NCBI RefSeq assembly: GCF_000721235.1
Contig: NZ_JOFH01000021.1
Coordinates: forward strand, 1-64,000
Direction of reading: 5' to 3'
DNA from: Streptomyces olivaceus
GTDB taxonomy: Bacteria > Actinomycetota > Actinomycetes > Streptomycetales > Streptomycetaceae
DNA: 64,000 bases
The notes beneath the pieces are model-generated. The model was given only the letters and a program-made list of their open reading frames with translations. It was not told where the DNA came from and did not search any database. The first letter of the stretch is position 1. Every line of letters starts with the position of its first letter. Below, one piece after another: positions 43,025 to 53,053 of this stretch. Both the position numbers and the translations under genes were made by a program.

Positions 43025-44365
43025 CTACTGCTTGGCGGCCGGCGCCCCGGGTACTCCCTTGGGCGCCGGGGCGGGCGCGGCCGACAGGAAGGACGGCCAG
43101 CCCTTCTTGGGGGCCTCGCCGACGCCGAGGGTGCGCAGCTGCTTCAGGACCTTCGGGTCCTGGGCGTCGAGCCAGTCGGCGAGCTGCCGGAAGGAGACGC
43201 AGCGCACGTCCTTCTTGTTGCACACCGTCTCGACGACCTCCTCGACGGCGCGCATGTAGGTGCCGCCGTTCCAGGACTCGAAGTGGTTGCCGATGATCAG
43301 CGGCGCGCGGTTGCCGTCGTAGGCCCGCTGGAAGCCCTTGAGCAGGCTGTCACGCATCTGGTCGCCCCAGAACTCCCGCTTGTCGGGGTCACCCTGGGTG
43401 GCCGTGCCCGACTGGTTGACCATGTAGTTGTAGTCCATGGTGAGCTGCTCGTAGGAGTGCCCGGGGAACGGCACGAGCTGCATGGACAGGTCCCACAGGC
43501 CCTCCTTCTTCGACGGCCAGACCTGGTTGTTCACCCCGCTGCTGTCGTAGCGGAAGCCCATCTCGCCGGCGGCCTTGACGAAGTTCTTCTGACCCTCGAG
43601 ACACGGGGTGCGGGCGCCGATCAGCTCCTTGTCGTAGTCGAAGGGCAGCGGCGCCGCGTTCTTCAGTCCGGTGTTGGTCTTCCAGGTCTTCACGAACTGC
43701 TTGGCCTGGCTGATCTCCTCCTTCCACTCCTCGACGGACCACTCGCCGACACCGCCGCCCGCGCCGCAGAAGTGGCCGTTGAAGTGGGTACCGATCTCGT
43801 TGCCCTCCAGCCACGCCTGGCGCAGCTGTGTGGCGGTGTCGGTGATGCCCTGCTCGTCGTTGAAACCGATGTCGGAGCGGCCCGGAGAGTGCTGGGGCGG
43901 CTGGTACAGGTCCCGCTTCTCCTTGGGCAGCATGTACACGCCGCTCAGGAAGTACGTCATCTTGGCGTTGTTCTCCTTGGCCACTTCGCGGAAGTGGGAG
44001 AACAGTTTCTGACTGTCCTCTCCCGCGCCGTCCCACGAGAACACCACGAACTGCGGAGGCTTCTCGCCGGGCTTGAGCCGTTCGGCCCGCGGCAGGTGCG
44101 GCTGGGCCCCGGTGTACGCGGTGGATCCGTCACCGATCAGCCGGACCGCGTTCTTCGGCGCCGGGGCCGCTTTCCCCTTCTCCTTCTGCGGCCCGTGCGT
44201 TCCTTCGCCGGACCCTGTGCCGCCGTTGGTCGCGCAACCGGCGAGCGACGCGGCACAGACCGCGGCGACCACGGCGCACGCGGCCGTCCTACGAGAGGCC
44301 GTCCTGCGGGAGGTTTTTCCGCGGGAGGCCGTCCCGCGAGTGGCCATTCTGCGGGTGGCGGCCAT
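43025..44365 (-). CDS. Secreted polysaccharide-deacetylase-like lipoprotein
   Basis: 446 aa. A repeat-like basic N-terminus (ATRGTASRGKTSRRTASRRT) leads to a hydrophobic segment and lipobox SLAGCATN (Cys near 44). The mature protein has a NodB-type barrel feature: FVVFSWDGAGED (metal Asp), EIGTHFNGHFCG (His-x-x-x-His) and later FRYDSSGVN. Acts presumably on a cell-wall or extracellular glycan. Pro/Ala-rich C-terminus. GAAGGTGG-type site before ATG 44365. Confidence 0.8.
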   Translation of the reverse strand: MAATRRMATRGTASRGKTSRRTASRRTAACAVVAAVCAASLAGCATNGGTGSGEGTHGPQKEKGKAAPAPKNAVRLIGDGSTAYTGAQPHLPRAERLKPGEKPPQFVVFSWDGAGEDSQKLFSHFREVAKENNAKMTYFLSGVYMLPKEKRDLYQPPQHSPGRSDIGFNDEQGITDTATQLRQAWLEGNEIGTHFNGHFCGAGGGVGEWSVEEWKEEISQAKQFVKTWKTNTGLKNAAPLPFDYDKELIGARTPCLEGQKNFVKAAGEMGFRYDSSGVNNQVWPSKKEGLWDLSMQLVPFPGHSYEQLTMDYNYMVNQSGTATQGDPDKREFWGDQMRDSLLKGFQRAYDGNRAPLIIGNHFESWNGGTYMRAVEEVVETVCNKKDVRCVSFRQLADWLDAQDPKVLKQLRTLGVGEAPKKGWPSFLSAAPAPAPKGVPGAPAAKQ

Positions 44366-44639
44366 GTCCGCCCACCTTCTTCCTTCTCTCGGGCCGAACG
44401 CCGACGTTTCGACATGTCGGGTGCTGGGCCGGAACGTGCCGTCAGCGCCGTCAAGGTGACACGGAAAGGAGAAGGAATTAGTACGACAAGCCGATGAAAT
44501 TACGCGTTCACTCGAATACCCAGGGCGTTACTCCATTCGCGCTAAAAGTCTATGCCTCTTCTTTACTCTGAATTACTCTCTATTTACTGAGCGCAATCAC
44601 TGATCACTGAGCGCAGTCGCAGCCTGTAGGAGACGGCCC
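44366..44639. promoter_or_regulatory. AT-rich divergent promoter region with direct repeat
   Basis: 274 nt between the lipoprotein gene and the SulP gene, the most AT-rich part of this area (about 44470-44600). ACTGAGCGCA occurs twice with 20-bp spacing (44586-44595, 44606-44615) just before the SulP ribosome binding site, and TTACTC occurs repeatedly (about 44528-44576). A two-site operator on one DNA face is plausible. Confidence 0.5.
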
Positions 44640-47060
44640 ATGTCAGCCTGTGTCCCCGCCCCCGCCGATTCGGCCCGGACCAAGCACGTCCACCCACCCC
44701 ACAGCCCGCCGCCCGGCCCCCGGCGCTTCCGCATCGCCGGCGCCGACGTGTCGGCGTCGATCGCGGTCTTCCTGATCGCCCTCCCCCTCTCCCTGGGCAT
44801 CGCCCTCGCCACCGGCGCACCCCTCCAGGCCGGCCTCGTCGCGGCCGCGGTGGGCGGCATCGTCGCCGGACGGATCGGCGGCTGCCCGCTCCAGGTCAGC
44901 GGCCCCGCCGCCGGACTCACCGTGGTCACCGCCGACCTCATCCAGCAGTACGGATGGCGGACGACCTGCGCCATCACCGTTCTCGCCGGTCTCGCCCAAC
45001 TCGGTTTGGGCTGCCTGCGCGTGGCGCGCTCGGCGCTCGCGGTCAGCCCCGCCATCGTGCACGGCATGCTCGCCGGTATCGGCGTCACCATCGCCGTCGC
45101 CCAGCTGCACATCGTCCTCGGCGGCACCCCGCAGAGCGCCGTGCCGGAGAACCTCGCCGCGCTTCCCGCCCAGTTGGCGAACCTGCACCCCGCCGACGTG
45201 GCGGTGAGCGCCCTGACACTGACTCTCCTCTTCCTCTGGCCGCGCCTGCCGGGCCGGGTCGGGCGAGTGCTGGGCAAGCTGCCCGCCGCCCTGATCGCCG
45301 TCGCCGCCGCCACCGCGCTCGCCGCCCTCACCGGTCTGCGCCTGCCCAAGGTGGACCTGCCCTCGTGGAGCAGCCACGCCCTGGCCGCGCTGCCCGACGG
45401 TCCGGTGCTCGGCATGGTCGCCGCCGTCCTCACCACCACGCTCGTGTGCAGCGTGCAGTCGCTGCTGGGTGCCGTCGCCGTGGACAAGCTGGTCGCCGCC
45501 CGCCCCGGTCTGACCGGCCGCGTCCGGCGCTCCGACCTCGACCGCGAACTGCTCGGGCAGGGCGCCGCCAACATCGTCTCGGGCTCACTCGGCGGGCTGC
45601 CCATCGCCGGGGTCGCCGTGCGCAGCTCGGCGAACGTGGCGGCCGGTGCCGTCAGCCGGAACTCCACGATGCTGCACGGCGGTTACGTCGTGATCGCCGC
45701 CCTGCTCCTGGTCCCCGCCCTGGAGCTGATCCCGCTCGCCTCGCTCGCCGCCCTCGTCATGTCCGTCGGCCTCAAGATGGTCTCGCTGAACCACATCCGC
45801 ACGGTGACCCGCCACCGTGAAGTGCTGGTCTACGCGGTCACCACCGGCGGCGTGGTCTTCTTCGGCGTCCTGGAAGGCGTGGCCCTCGGCATCGCGGTCG
45901 CCGTCGGCGTCGCCCTGCACCGCCTGACCCGGACCCGGATCACCCACGAAGAGACCCAGGGCGGTCACCACATCCACGTGCGCGGCCAGTTGACCTTCCT
46001 CGCCGTTCCGCGGCTCAGCCGCGTCCTGCACCAGGTTCCCCACGGGGCGGACGCGGTCGTGGAGCTGGACGGGTCGTTCATGGACCACGCGGCGTACGAG
46101 ACGCTGCAGGACTGGCAGAAGACCCACACCGCGCAGGGCGGTTCCGTCGACATCACCGGCCGCCGCCCCGGCATCCGGATCTCCGAACCGGTCGAGGTGG
46201 ACGACTGCCGCTGCCGCCCCTGGACAGCCTGGCGCAACCACCAGTGCGAACGGCCACCGACCGCGACCGCCCCGCCCGACGCCGGCTCGCAGGACACGAC
46301 CGGCGTGGCCGACTTGGCCGGCGGGACGGGCGGGGCCGGCCGGAGAGAGGGGACCACCACGAGCAGCCCCACCGATCTGGCGCGCGGCATCAGCGCCTTC
46401 CAGCGCAACACCGCCCCGCACGTACGCGGAGAGCTGGCCCGGCTGGCGCGGGAGGGACAGCAGCCCTCTCAGCTCTTCCTGACCTGCGCCGACTCACGCG
46501 TGGTCACGTCGATGATCACCTCCAGCGGTCCCGGCGACCTGTTCGTCGTACGCAACGTGGGCAACTTCGTGCCGCCGCCCGGCGAGGAGAGCGGAGACGA
46601 CTCCGTGTCCGCGGCGATCGAGTACGCGGTGGACGTGCTGAAGGTGCGGTCCATCACCGTGTGCGGACACTCCGGCTGCGGAGCCATGCAGGCCCTGCTC
46701 AGTACCGAGCCCGGCGGTGCGCAGACGCCGCTCAAGCGGTGGCTGCGGCACGGACTCCCGAGCCTGGCCCGCACCCCCGGGGACGGGGACGGCGCCGGCG
46801 GACCCCGGCTGGCCGGACGCGCAGCCGCCGACACGGCCGAGCGGCTCTGCCTGGCCAACGTGGTCCAGCAGCTGGAGCATCTGCGGGCCCACGAGTCGGT
46901 GTCCCGGGCGCTGGCCGCGGGCGGGGCCGACGGGGGGCTGGAGCTGCACGGCATGTACTTCCACGTCGGCGAGGCCCAGGCATACCTCCTCGCCGAGGAG
47001 GCCGGGGAAGACGGGGAGGCCGTGTTCAGGCGGGTACTGGAGACCGACCTCACCGCCTGA
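44640..47060 (+). CDS. SulP-family bicarbonate/anion transporter fused to beta-carbonic anhydrase
   Basis: 806 aa. Residues about 25-430 form a SulP transporter (ISADVSASIAVFLIALPLSLGIAL-type helix 1 region, GPAAGLTVVTADLI). A STAS-like segment follows (about 440-530), then a linker and a beta-carbonic anhydrase (about 580-806): TCADSRVVTS near 615 with Cys and Asp-Arg dyad, VRNVGNFVPPP, and CGHSGCGAM near 677 with zinc His and Cys. The fusion would hydrate CO2 at the mouth of a HCO3- channel. AGGAGA stands before ATG 44640. Confidence 0.93.
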   Translation: MSACVPAPADSARTKHVHPPHSPPPGPRRFRIAGADVSASIAVFLIALPLSLGIALATGAPLQAGLVAAAVGGIVAGRIGGCPLQVSGPAAGLTVVTADLIQQYGWRTTCAITVLAGLAQLGLGCLRVARSALAVSPAIVHGMLAGIGVTIAVAQLHIVLGGTPQSAVPENLAALPAQLANLHPADVAVSALTLTLLFLWPRLPGRVGRVLGKLPAALIAVAAATALAALTGLRLPKVDLPSWSSHALAALPDGPVLGMVAAVLTTTLVCSVQSLLGAVAVDKLVAARPGLTGRVRRSDLDRELLGQGAANIVSGSLGGLPIAGVAVRSSANVAAGAVSRNSTMLHGGYVVIAALLLVPALELIPLASLAALVMSVGLKMVSLNHIRTVTRHREVLVYAVTTGGVVFFGVLEGVALGIAVAVGVALHRLTRTRITHEETQGGHHIHVRGQLTFLAVPRLSRVLHQVPHGADAVVELDGSFMDHAAYETLQDWQKTHTAQGGSVDITGRRPGIRISEPVEVDDCRCRPWTAWRNHQCERPPTATAPPDAGSQDTTGVADLAGGTGGAGRREGTTTSSPTDLARGISAFQRNTAPHVRGELARLAREGQQPSQLFLTCADSRVVTSMITSSGPGDLFVVRNVGNFVPPPGEESGDDSVSAAIEYAVDVLKVRSITVCGHSGCGAMQALLSTEPGGAQTPLKRWLRHGLPSLARTPGDGDGAGGPRLAGRAAADTAERLCLANVVQQLEHLRAHESVSRALAAGGADGGLELHGMYFHVGEAQAYLLAEEAGEDGEAVFRRVLETDLTA

Positions 47061-47268
47061 CGCCGGCCACCGGTGGCCGGCCACAGACGCCGGCCCACCG
47101 GTGCCGGCCACCGGTCCGACCCACCGGTGCGCGGCCCCTTGCCGATGCCGCGCACCGGCGTGTCGGACCGGCACGGAGACCTGGAGGTGTGACCGGCGTT
47201 ACAAAGGGTGAACTGGGCACCGCCGACGTCCGTGGGTACGGGTGACGGGGCCGCGCAGAGCAACCACG
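47061..47268. other. Spacer with CCACCGGTG repeats behind the SulP gene
   Basis: Contains GCCGGCCACC/GGTGGCCGGC, a perfect palindrome that can act as terminator (about 47063-47082), and several CCACCGGTG copies up to about 47160. No gene seen. Confidence 0.5.
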
Positions 47269-47284
47269 ACAGGTCTAAACCAGT
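47269..47284 (+). promoter_or_regulatory. DasR (dre)-like site upstream of acs
   Basis: ACAGGTCTAAACCAGT matches the GntR-family DasR consensus ACTGGTCTAGACCAGT at 14 of 16 positions and contains the core GGTCTAnACC. It ends 86 nt before the acs start codon. Confidence 0.55.
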
Positions 47285-47370
47285 TGGCTGTCGACCCTTG
47301 TCATCGACCCCCCGGGTCTGATGAGCTGTGGCCTGGGACACAACGGACAACCCTGAGAAAGGGAGATGTC

Positions 47371-49326
47371 GTGAGCAACGAATCCTTGGCCAACCTGCTC
47401 AAGGAAGAACGCAGGTTCGCACCCCCCGCCGACCTGGCCGCGAACGCCAATGTCACGGCGGAGGCGTACGAACAGGCCAAGGCCGACCGGCTCGGTTTCT
47501 GGGCCGAGCAGGCCCGTCGGCTGACCTGGGCCGAGGAGCCGACCGAGACGCTCGACTGGTCGAACCCCCCGTTCGCCAAGTGGTTCCAGGACGGCAAGCT
47601 CAACGTCGCGTACAACTGCGTCGACCGCCACGTCGAGGCCGGGCACGGCGACCGCGTCGCCATCCACTTCGAGGGCGAGCCCGGCGACAGCCGCGCCCTC
47701 ACCTACGCCGATCTCAAGGACGAGGTCTCCAGGGCCGCCAACGCGCTGCTGGAGCTGGGCGTGCGGAAGGGCGACCGGGTCGCCGTCTACATGCCGATGA
47801 TCCCCGAGACGGCGATCGCGATGCTGGCCTGCGCCCGGATCGGCGCCGCCCACTCGGTGGTCTTCGGCGGCTTCTCCTCCGACGCGCTCGCCACCCGCAT
47901 CCAGGACGCCGACGCCCGCGTCGTCATCACCTCCGACGGCGGTTACCGCCGCGGCAAGCCCTCCGCGCTCAAGCCCGCCGTCGACGAGGCCGTCGAGCGC
48001 GCCGGGATCGTCGAGCACGTGCTCGTCGTGCGCCGAACCGGCCAGGAGGTCGCCTGGGACGACTCCCGCGACAAGTGGTGGCACGAGACCGTCGACCGGC
48101 AGTCCGCCGCGCACACGCCGGAGGCGTTCGACGCGGAGCACCCGCTGTTCATCCTGTACACGTCGGGTACGACGGGCAAGCCCAAGGGCATCCTGCATAC
48201 CTCCGGCGGCTACCTCACGCAGACGGCCTACACCCACTGGGCCGTCTTCGACCTCAAGCCGGAGACCGACGTCTACTGGTGCACCGCCGACGTCGGCTGG
48301 GTCACCGGGCACTCGTACATCGTCTACGGCCCGCTCGCCAACGGCGCGACGCAGGTCATGTACGAGGGCACCCCGGACACCCCGCATCAGGGCCGGTTCT
48401 GGGAGATCGTGCAGAAGTACGGCGTGACGACGCTCTACACCGCGCCCACCGCGATCCGGACGTTCATGAAGTGGGGCGACGACATCCCCGCGAAGTTCGA
48501 CCTGTCCTCCCTGCGGGTCCTCGGCTCGGTCGGCGAGCCGATCAACCCGGAGGCCTGGATCTGGTACCGGAAGACGATCGGCGCCGACGCCACCCCGGTC
48601 GTGGACACCTGGTGGCAGACCGAGACCGGCGCGATGATGATCTCTCCGCTGCCGGGCGTGACCGACGCCAAGCCGGGCTCCGCCCAGCGCCCGCTGCCCG
48701 GCATCGCCGCCACCGTCGTCGACGACGAGGCCAACGAGGTGCCGAACGGCGGGGGCGGCTACCTCGTCCTCACCGAGCCGTGGCCGTCCATGCTGCGCAC
48801 CATCTGGGGCGACGACCAGCGGTTCATCGACACGTACTGGTCGCGGTTCGAGGGCAAGTACTTCGCCGGCGACGGCGCGAAGAAGGACGACGACGGCGAC
48901 ATCTGGCTGCTGGGCCGGGTCGACGACGTGATGCTCGTCTCCGGCCACAACATCTCCACCACCGAGGTCGAGTCGGCCCTCGTCTCCCACCCGTCGGTCG
49001 CCGAGGCGGCCGTGGTCGGCGCGGCGGACGAGACGACCGGGCAGGCCATCGTGGCCTTCGTGATCCTGCGCGGTACGGCGGCGGAGAGCGAGGACCTGGT
49101 CGCCGAGCTGCGCAACCACGTCGGTGCCACGCTCGGGCCGATCGCCAAGCCGAAGCGGATCCTGCCGGTGGCGGAGCTGCCGAAGACCCGCTCCGGCAAG
49201 ATCATGCGGCGCCTGCTGCGCGACGTGGCGGAGAACCGCCAGCTCGGCGACGTCACGACCCTGACGGACTCGACGGTCATGGATCTCATCCAGACGAAGC
49301 TCCCGGCCGCCTCCAGCGAGGACTGA
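47371..49326 (+). CDS. acs: Acetyl-CoA synthetase (AMP-forming)
   Basis: 651 aa from GTG 47371 with AAAGGGAGA upstream. Adenylate-forming enzyme: [11 protein letters not shown], the P-loop [17 protein letters not shown] (about 265), [11 protein letters not shown], and the C-terminal lysine motif [13 protein letters not shown] near residue 610, the site of regulatory acetylation. It converts acetate, CoA and ATP to acetyl-CoA. A DasR-like operator upstream suggests control by amino-sugar signalling. It ends at a strong terminator. Confidence 0.97.
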   Translation: MSNESLANLLKEERRFAPPADLAANANVTAEAYEQAKADRLGFWAEQARRLTWAEEPTETLDWSNPPFAKWFQDGKLNVAYNCVDRHVEAGHGDRVAIHFEGEPGDSRALTYADLKDEVSRAANALLELGVRKGDRVAVYMPMIPETAIAMLACARIGAAHSVVFGGFSSDALATRIQDADARVVITSDGGYRRGKPSALKPAVDEAVERAGIVEHVLVVRRTGQEVAWDDSRDKWWHETVDRQSAAHTPEAFDAEHPLFILYTSGTTGKPKGILHTSGGYLTQTAYTHWAVFDLKPETDVYWCTADVGWVTGHSYIVYGPLANGATQVMYEGTPDTPHQGRFWEIVQKYGVTTLYTAPTAIRTFMKWGDDIPAKFDLSSLRVLGSVGEPINPEAWIWYRKTIGADATPVVDTWWQTETGAMMISPLPGVTDAKPGSAQRPLPGIAATVVDDEANEVPNGGGGYLVLTEPWPSMLRTIWGDDQRFIDTYWSRFEGKYFAGDGAKKDDDGDIWLLGRVDDVMLVSGHNISTTEVESALVSHPSVAEAAVVGAADETTGQAIVAFVILRGTAAESEDLVAELRNHVGATLGPIAKPKRILPVAELPKTRSGKIMRRLLRDVAENRQLGDVTTLTDSTVMDLIQTKLPAASSED

Positions 49327-49398
49327 GCCACCACGCACCACGGGCACCGTGCCTCGCGCGGCGAGGACCGAACCACGTACGACCGTGCCACGTACACC

Positions 49399-49435
49399 GA
49401 GGGCACCCGGCATCGCGCACGCGCCGGGTGCCCTC
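49399..49435 (+). terminator. acs terminator
   Basis: GAGGGCACCCGGC (49399-49411) pairs perfectly with GCCGGGTGCCCTC (49423-49435). Confidence 0.8.
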
Positions 49436-49562
49436 GCCCTGTGTGGCGCCCGGGACCCGGGTAAGCTGGGAGGACGTAGGAGAATCATCAGGACCCTCAT
49501 GGTGCGCCGGGAAGTCTGGTCGGCACGTGTTCCGTGCTGCCCACCGACCGGAGGATTTCCCC

Positions 49563-50987
49563 GTGACCGCGCCCCGCACCCCCCGCAAGGCCTTCGGCCG
49601 GCTGTCCCTCCCGGAGCGGAACCACCTCGCGGACGCGCTGCGCACCGAGACCGTCGGCGGCGTCCTGCTGCTCGTCGCCGCGATCGCGGCCCTGGTCTGG
49701 GTGAACATACCGGCGCTGCACGACAGCTACGAGAGCGTCAGCCACTTCCACTTCGGACCCTCGGCCCTCGGGCTGAACCTCTCGGTCGCACACTGGGCCG
49801 CCGACGGACTCCTCGCGGTCTTCTTCTTCGTCGCCGGCATCGAGCTGAAGCGCGAACTCGTCGCCGGTGACCTCAAGGACCCCAAGGCCGCCGCCCTCCC
49901 GGTGGTGGCCGCGCTGTGCGGCATGGCCGTACCGGCGCTCGTCTACACCGTCACCGCCACCGCCGGCGGCGGCTCCCTGGCCGGCTGGGCGGTGCCCACG
50001 GCCACCGACATCGCCTTCGCGCTCGCCGTACTCGCCGTCATCGGCACCTCGCTGCCGAGCGCGCTGCGCGCGTTCCTGCTGACGCTCGCCGTCGTGGACG
50101 ACCTGTTCGCGATCCTGATCATCGCGGTCTTCTTCACGGACGGCCTCGATTTCGCCGCGCTCGGCGGCGCGGCCGTCGGCCTCGTGGTCTTCTGGCTGCT
50201 GCTCCGGGCCGGGGTGCGCGGCTGGTACGTGTACGTCCCGCTCGGCCTCGTGATCTGGGGCCTGATGTACAACAGCGGCATCCACGCCACCATCGCCGGT
50301 GTCGCGATGGGCCTGATGCTGCGCTGCCACACCCGCGAGGGCGAGGAGCACTCCCCCGGCGAGCGCATCGAGCACCTGGTGCGCCCGCTGTCGGCGGGGC
50401 TGGCCGTGCCGCTGTTCGCCCTGTTCAGCGCGGGAGTGGCGGTGTCCGGCGGGGCGCTGGCCGACGTGTTCACCCAGCCGGAGACTCTCGGCGTGGTGCT
50501 GGGTCTCGTCGTCGGCAAGACGCTGGGCATCTTCGGCGGCACCTGGCTGACCTCGCGTTTCACCCGCGCGTCGCTCAGCGACGACCTGCAGTGGGCCGAC
50601 GTGTTCGCGGTGGCGACCCTGGCCGGCATCGGGTTCACCGTCTCGCTGCTCATCGGCGAGCTGGCCTTCGAGGGCGAGGGGTCGATGACGGACCAGGTCA
50701 AGGCCGCTGTCCTGACCGGCTCCCTGATCGCGGCTGCCCTGGCGACGGTGCTGCTGAAGGTACGCAACGCGAAGTACCGGGGGATGGTCGCGGAGGAGGA
50801 GCGCGACGACGACCTCAGCGGTATTCCGGACATCTACGAGCAGGACGATCCCGAGTACCACCTGCGCGTGGCCGCCGTCTACGAGAAGAAGGCCGCCGAG
50901 CACCGCCGGATCGCCGAAGAGATGAAGTCGGCGCGGCTTGCCGAAGTGACGGGCGGGGCAGGCGAGGAGGGCGACGGTCCGGCATGA
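49563..50987 (+). CDS. nhaA: Na+/H+ antiporter NhaA
   Basis: 474 aa from GTG 49563 (GGAGGA 7 nt upstream). Polytopic NhaA: FFFVAGIELKRELV, PTATDIAFALAVLAV, and the essential Asp pair in LAVVDDLFAILIIAVFF (near residue 180). The C-terminal ~60 residues are soluble and charged (DDDLSGIPDIYEQDDPEYHLR), longer than E. coli NhaA; an actinobacterial regulatory extension is possible. Confidence 0.95.
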   Translation: MTAPRTPRKAFGRLSLPERNHLADALRTETVGGVLLLVAAIAALVWVNIPALHDSYESVSHFHFGPSALGLNLSVAHWAADGLLAVFFFVAGIELKRELVAGDLKDPKAAALPVVAALCGMAVPALVYTVTATAGGGSLAGWAVPTATDIAFALAVLAVIGTSLPSALRAFLLTLAVVDDLFAILIIAVFFTDGLDFAALGGAAVGLVVFWLLLRAGVRGWYVYVPLGLVIWGLMYNSGIHATIAGVAMGLMLRCHTREGEEHSPGERIEHLVRPLSAGLAVPLFALFSAGVAVSGGALADVFTQPETLGVVLGLVVGKTLGIFGGTWLTSRFTRASLSDDLQWADVFAVATLAGIGFTVSLLIGELAFEGEGSMTDQVKAAVLTGSLIAAALATVLLKVRNAKYRGMVAEEERDDDLSGIPDIYEQDDPEYHLRVAAVYEKKAAEHRRIAEEMKSARLAEVTGGAGEEGDGPA

Positions 50988-51123
50988 TCTGACGAGACGG
51001 TACAAAAGAGGGGACCGTTCGCAGTCGGACCGCACCCGGCCGGACCGGGAGACCGGCAGGACCGGGGACGCCTCGACGCCACGGAACCGTACGCAGATGA
51101 GCCAGTAGAAGAGGGAGACCGCG

Positions 51124-51612
51124 ATGAGCGCACCCGACGGCAGCCCGGTCGGCACCGAACGCAGCATCGGCCAGCTGTTCGCCTCGGCGACCACCGAAAT
51201 GTCGGCGCTCGTGCACGACGAGATCGCACTGGCCAAGGCCCAGTTGCGCAAGGACGTCAAGCGCGGGGCGACGAGCGGCGGAGCGCTGTCCGCCGCGGGC
51301 CTGGTCCTGCTCTTCTCGCTGCCGATGCTGAGCTTCGCCCTGGCCTACGGCATCCGGACCTGGAGCGGCTGGAACCTCGCGGTCTGCTTCCTGCTGTCCT
51401 TCGCGGCCAACGTCCTCGTCGCCGGCCTCCTGGCGCTGATCGGCGTGGTCTTCCTGAAGAAGGCCAAGAAGGGCCGTGGCCCGCAGAAGGTCGCCGCGTC
51501 GGTGAAGGAGTCGGCGGGCGTCCTGCAGAACGCCAAGCCGCACCCGCGTCCGGAACTGCCGGCGGACCGGTCCCCCGAAGCCATCGAGGCTGTGGCACGC
51601 TCGTCCTCATGA
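51124..51612 (+). CDS. Holin-X-type (phage holin superfamily III) membrane protein
   Basis: 162 aa. SIGQLFASATTEMSALVHDE and AKAQLRKDVK fit the actinobacterial holin-X family; two hydrophobic helices (about 55-80 and 85-115) and a Lys-rich then Pro-rich tail. Despite the family name no phage genes lie nearby; it is a chromosomal core gene. It overlaps the next gene (ATGA), so the two are coupled. Confidence 0.8.
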   Translation: MSAPDGSPVGTERSIGQLFASATTEMSALVHDEIALAKAQLRKDVKRGATSGGALSAAGLVLLFSLPMLSFALAYGIRTWSGWNLAVCFLLSFAANVLVAGLLALIGVVFLKKAKKGRGPQKVAASVKESAGVLQNAKPHPRPELPADRSPEAIEAVARSSS

Positions 51613-52598
51613 CGGGCTCCACCACCCCTTCGGGTCAATCCTCCTCCCCCTCGGGCCATTCCTCCTCGGCGCAGCACCCCACCTCGGTCGTACGCCTGGA
51701 GGTCCCGGGCGGGCGCGAGGTGATCCACCGGGACGTCGCGGCCAACGGCGCCCGTTTCCACATCGCCGAGCTGGGCGACGGGCCGCTGGTGCTGCTGCTG
51801 CACGGATTCCCGCAGTTCTGGTGGACCTGGCGGCACCAGCTGACGGCGCTCGCCGACGCGGGTTTCCGGGCGGTGGCCATGGATCTGCGCGGCGTCGGCG
51901 GCAGCGACCGCACCCCGCGCGGCTACGACCCGGCCGGTCTCGCGCTCGACATCACCGGCGTGGTCCGCTCGCTCGGCGAGCCGGACGCCGCGCTGGTCGG
52001 CCACGACCTCGGCGGCTACCTGGCCTGGACGGCCGCCGCGATGCGGCCCAAGCTGGTGCGGCGGCTGGCGGTCTCCTCCATGCCGCATCCCCGGCGCTGG
52101 CGTTCGGCCATGCTCGGCGACGTCCGCCAGAGCCGGGCGGGCTCCTACATCTGGGGCTTCCAGCGGCCGTGGGTCCCGGAGCGCCAACTGACCGCGGACG
52201 ACGGCGCGCTGGTCGGCCGGCTGCTCCACGACTGGGCCGGGCCGAGGATGCTGGAGGAGGAAGCGGTGTCGGCGTACCGCCGCGCCATGTGCATCCCCTC
52301 CACGGCGCACTGCTCCGTCGAGCCGTACCGCTGGCTGGTGCGGTCGCTGGCCCGTCCGGACGGCATCCAGTTCTACCGCCGGATGAAGCGCCCGGTGCGC
52401 GTGCCGACCCTGCACCTGCACGGCTCACTGGACCCCGTGATGCGCACGCGCAGCGCGGCCGGATCCGGGCAGTACGTCGAAGCGCCGTACCGCTGGCGGC
52501 TGTTCGACGGACTCGGCCACTTCCCGCACGAAGAGGACCCGGTCGCGTTCTCGACCGAACTGATCAACTGGCTGAAGGATCCCGAGCCCGACAGGTGA
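51609..52598 (+). CDS. Alpha/beta hydrolase (epoxide hydrolase-like)
   Basis: 329 aa. LLHGFPQFWWTWR oxyanion region, VAMDLRGVGGSDR, and the nucleophile elbow GHDLGGYLAW with Asp, as in epoxide hydrolases and haloalkane dehalogenases; late LHGSLDPVM (Asp) and GLGHFPHEE (His) complete the triad. Start ATG 51609 overlaps the stop codon of the holin-like gene. Substrate unknown. Confidence 0.9.
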   Translation: MTGSTTPSGQSSSPSGHSSSAQHPTSVVRLEVPGGREVIHRDVAANGARFHIAELGDGPLVLLLHGFPQFWWTWRHQLTALADAGFRAVAMDLRGVGGSDRTPRGYDPAGLALDITGVVRSLGEPDAALVGHDLGGYLAWTAAAMRPKLVRRLAVSSMPHPRRWRSAMLGDVRQSRAGSYIWGFQRPWVPERQLTADDGALVGRLLHDWAGPRMLEEEAVSAYRRAMCIPSTAHCSVEPYRWLVRSLARPDGIQFYRRMKRPVRVPTLHLHGSLDPVMRTRSAAGSGQYVEAPYRWRLFDGLGHFPHEEDPVAFSTELINWLKDPEPDR

Positions 52599-52619
52599 CG
52601 GTTCGATACGATTCGGTCT

Positions 52620-52636
52620 CGTTCGGTGACCGAACG
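52620..52636. promoter_or_regulatory. Palindrome CGTTCGGT-N-ACCGAACG
   Basis: Perfect 8-bp arms around one base, 22 nt behind the hydrolase stop, embedded in further copies of CGATTCGG/CGAACCGG-like half-sites up to 52660. May be a terminator or operator; no T-run follows. Confidence 0.45.
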
Positions 52637-52756
52637 ATCCCATCCGGTATACGAACCGGAACGCCCGTCAGATCGACGGCCACTTGCCCCGCGCATACGC
52701 CAATTGGGGGCGCCGGGAGTGGTTATCGACCTTCGGGCGGGGGCAGACGTCCCGGT

Positions 52757-52942
52757 ATGGGCTGGACGCACGACTACAGTGACGTAGCACGCGACGGCCG
52801 CTCCACGAGCGGCGCGAGCAGCACCCACCGACCAGGCGGCACCCCGCAACTCGCGGGTGCGGACCTGCGGGTGGGCATTCCGCACATCCTGCGCCGCCGG
52901 GCCCGCTGGGTATCCGCCCGCCTGCGCCATCCACGGACCTGA
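52757..52942 (+). CDS. Possible small basic protein
   Basis: 61 aa, MGWTHDYSDVARDGRSTSG..., with an Arg-rich C-terminus HILRRRARWVSARL. Moderate third-position GC bias and a GGGGG stretch upstream speak for coding, but no family is recognised. It sits in a 455-nt spacer (52599-53053) that otherwise holds only the CGTTCGGT palindrome. Confidence 0.35.
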   Translation: MGWTHDYSDVARDGRSTSGASSTHRPGGTPQLAGADLRVGIPHILRRRARWVSARLRHPRT

Positions 52943-53053
52943 CCCGCACCGCGATCGCCCCGGGGCGATCCGCACCGCGATGACCCCGGGCGTCCCGCGC
53001 CGCGACCGGCGTACGCGAGTACGCGGCACGCACCGCGGCCGCCGGGACTCCGG

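Noticed and set aside
51124..51612. Prophage remnant suggested by the holin-like gene
   Set aside because: The family is a chromosomal actinobacterial membrane protein and no other phage gene is near.
52373..53029. 218-codon minus-strand frame opposite the second half of the hydrolase
   Set aside because: Arg/Gly/Ser-rich with no motif; mostly antisense to the hydrolase gene.
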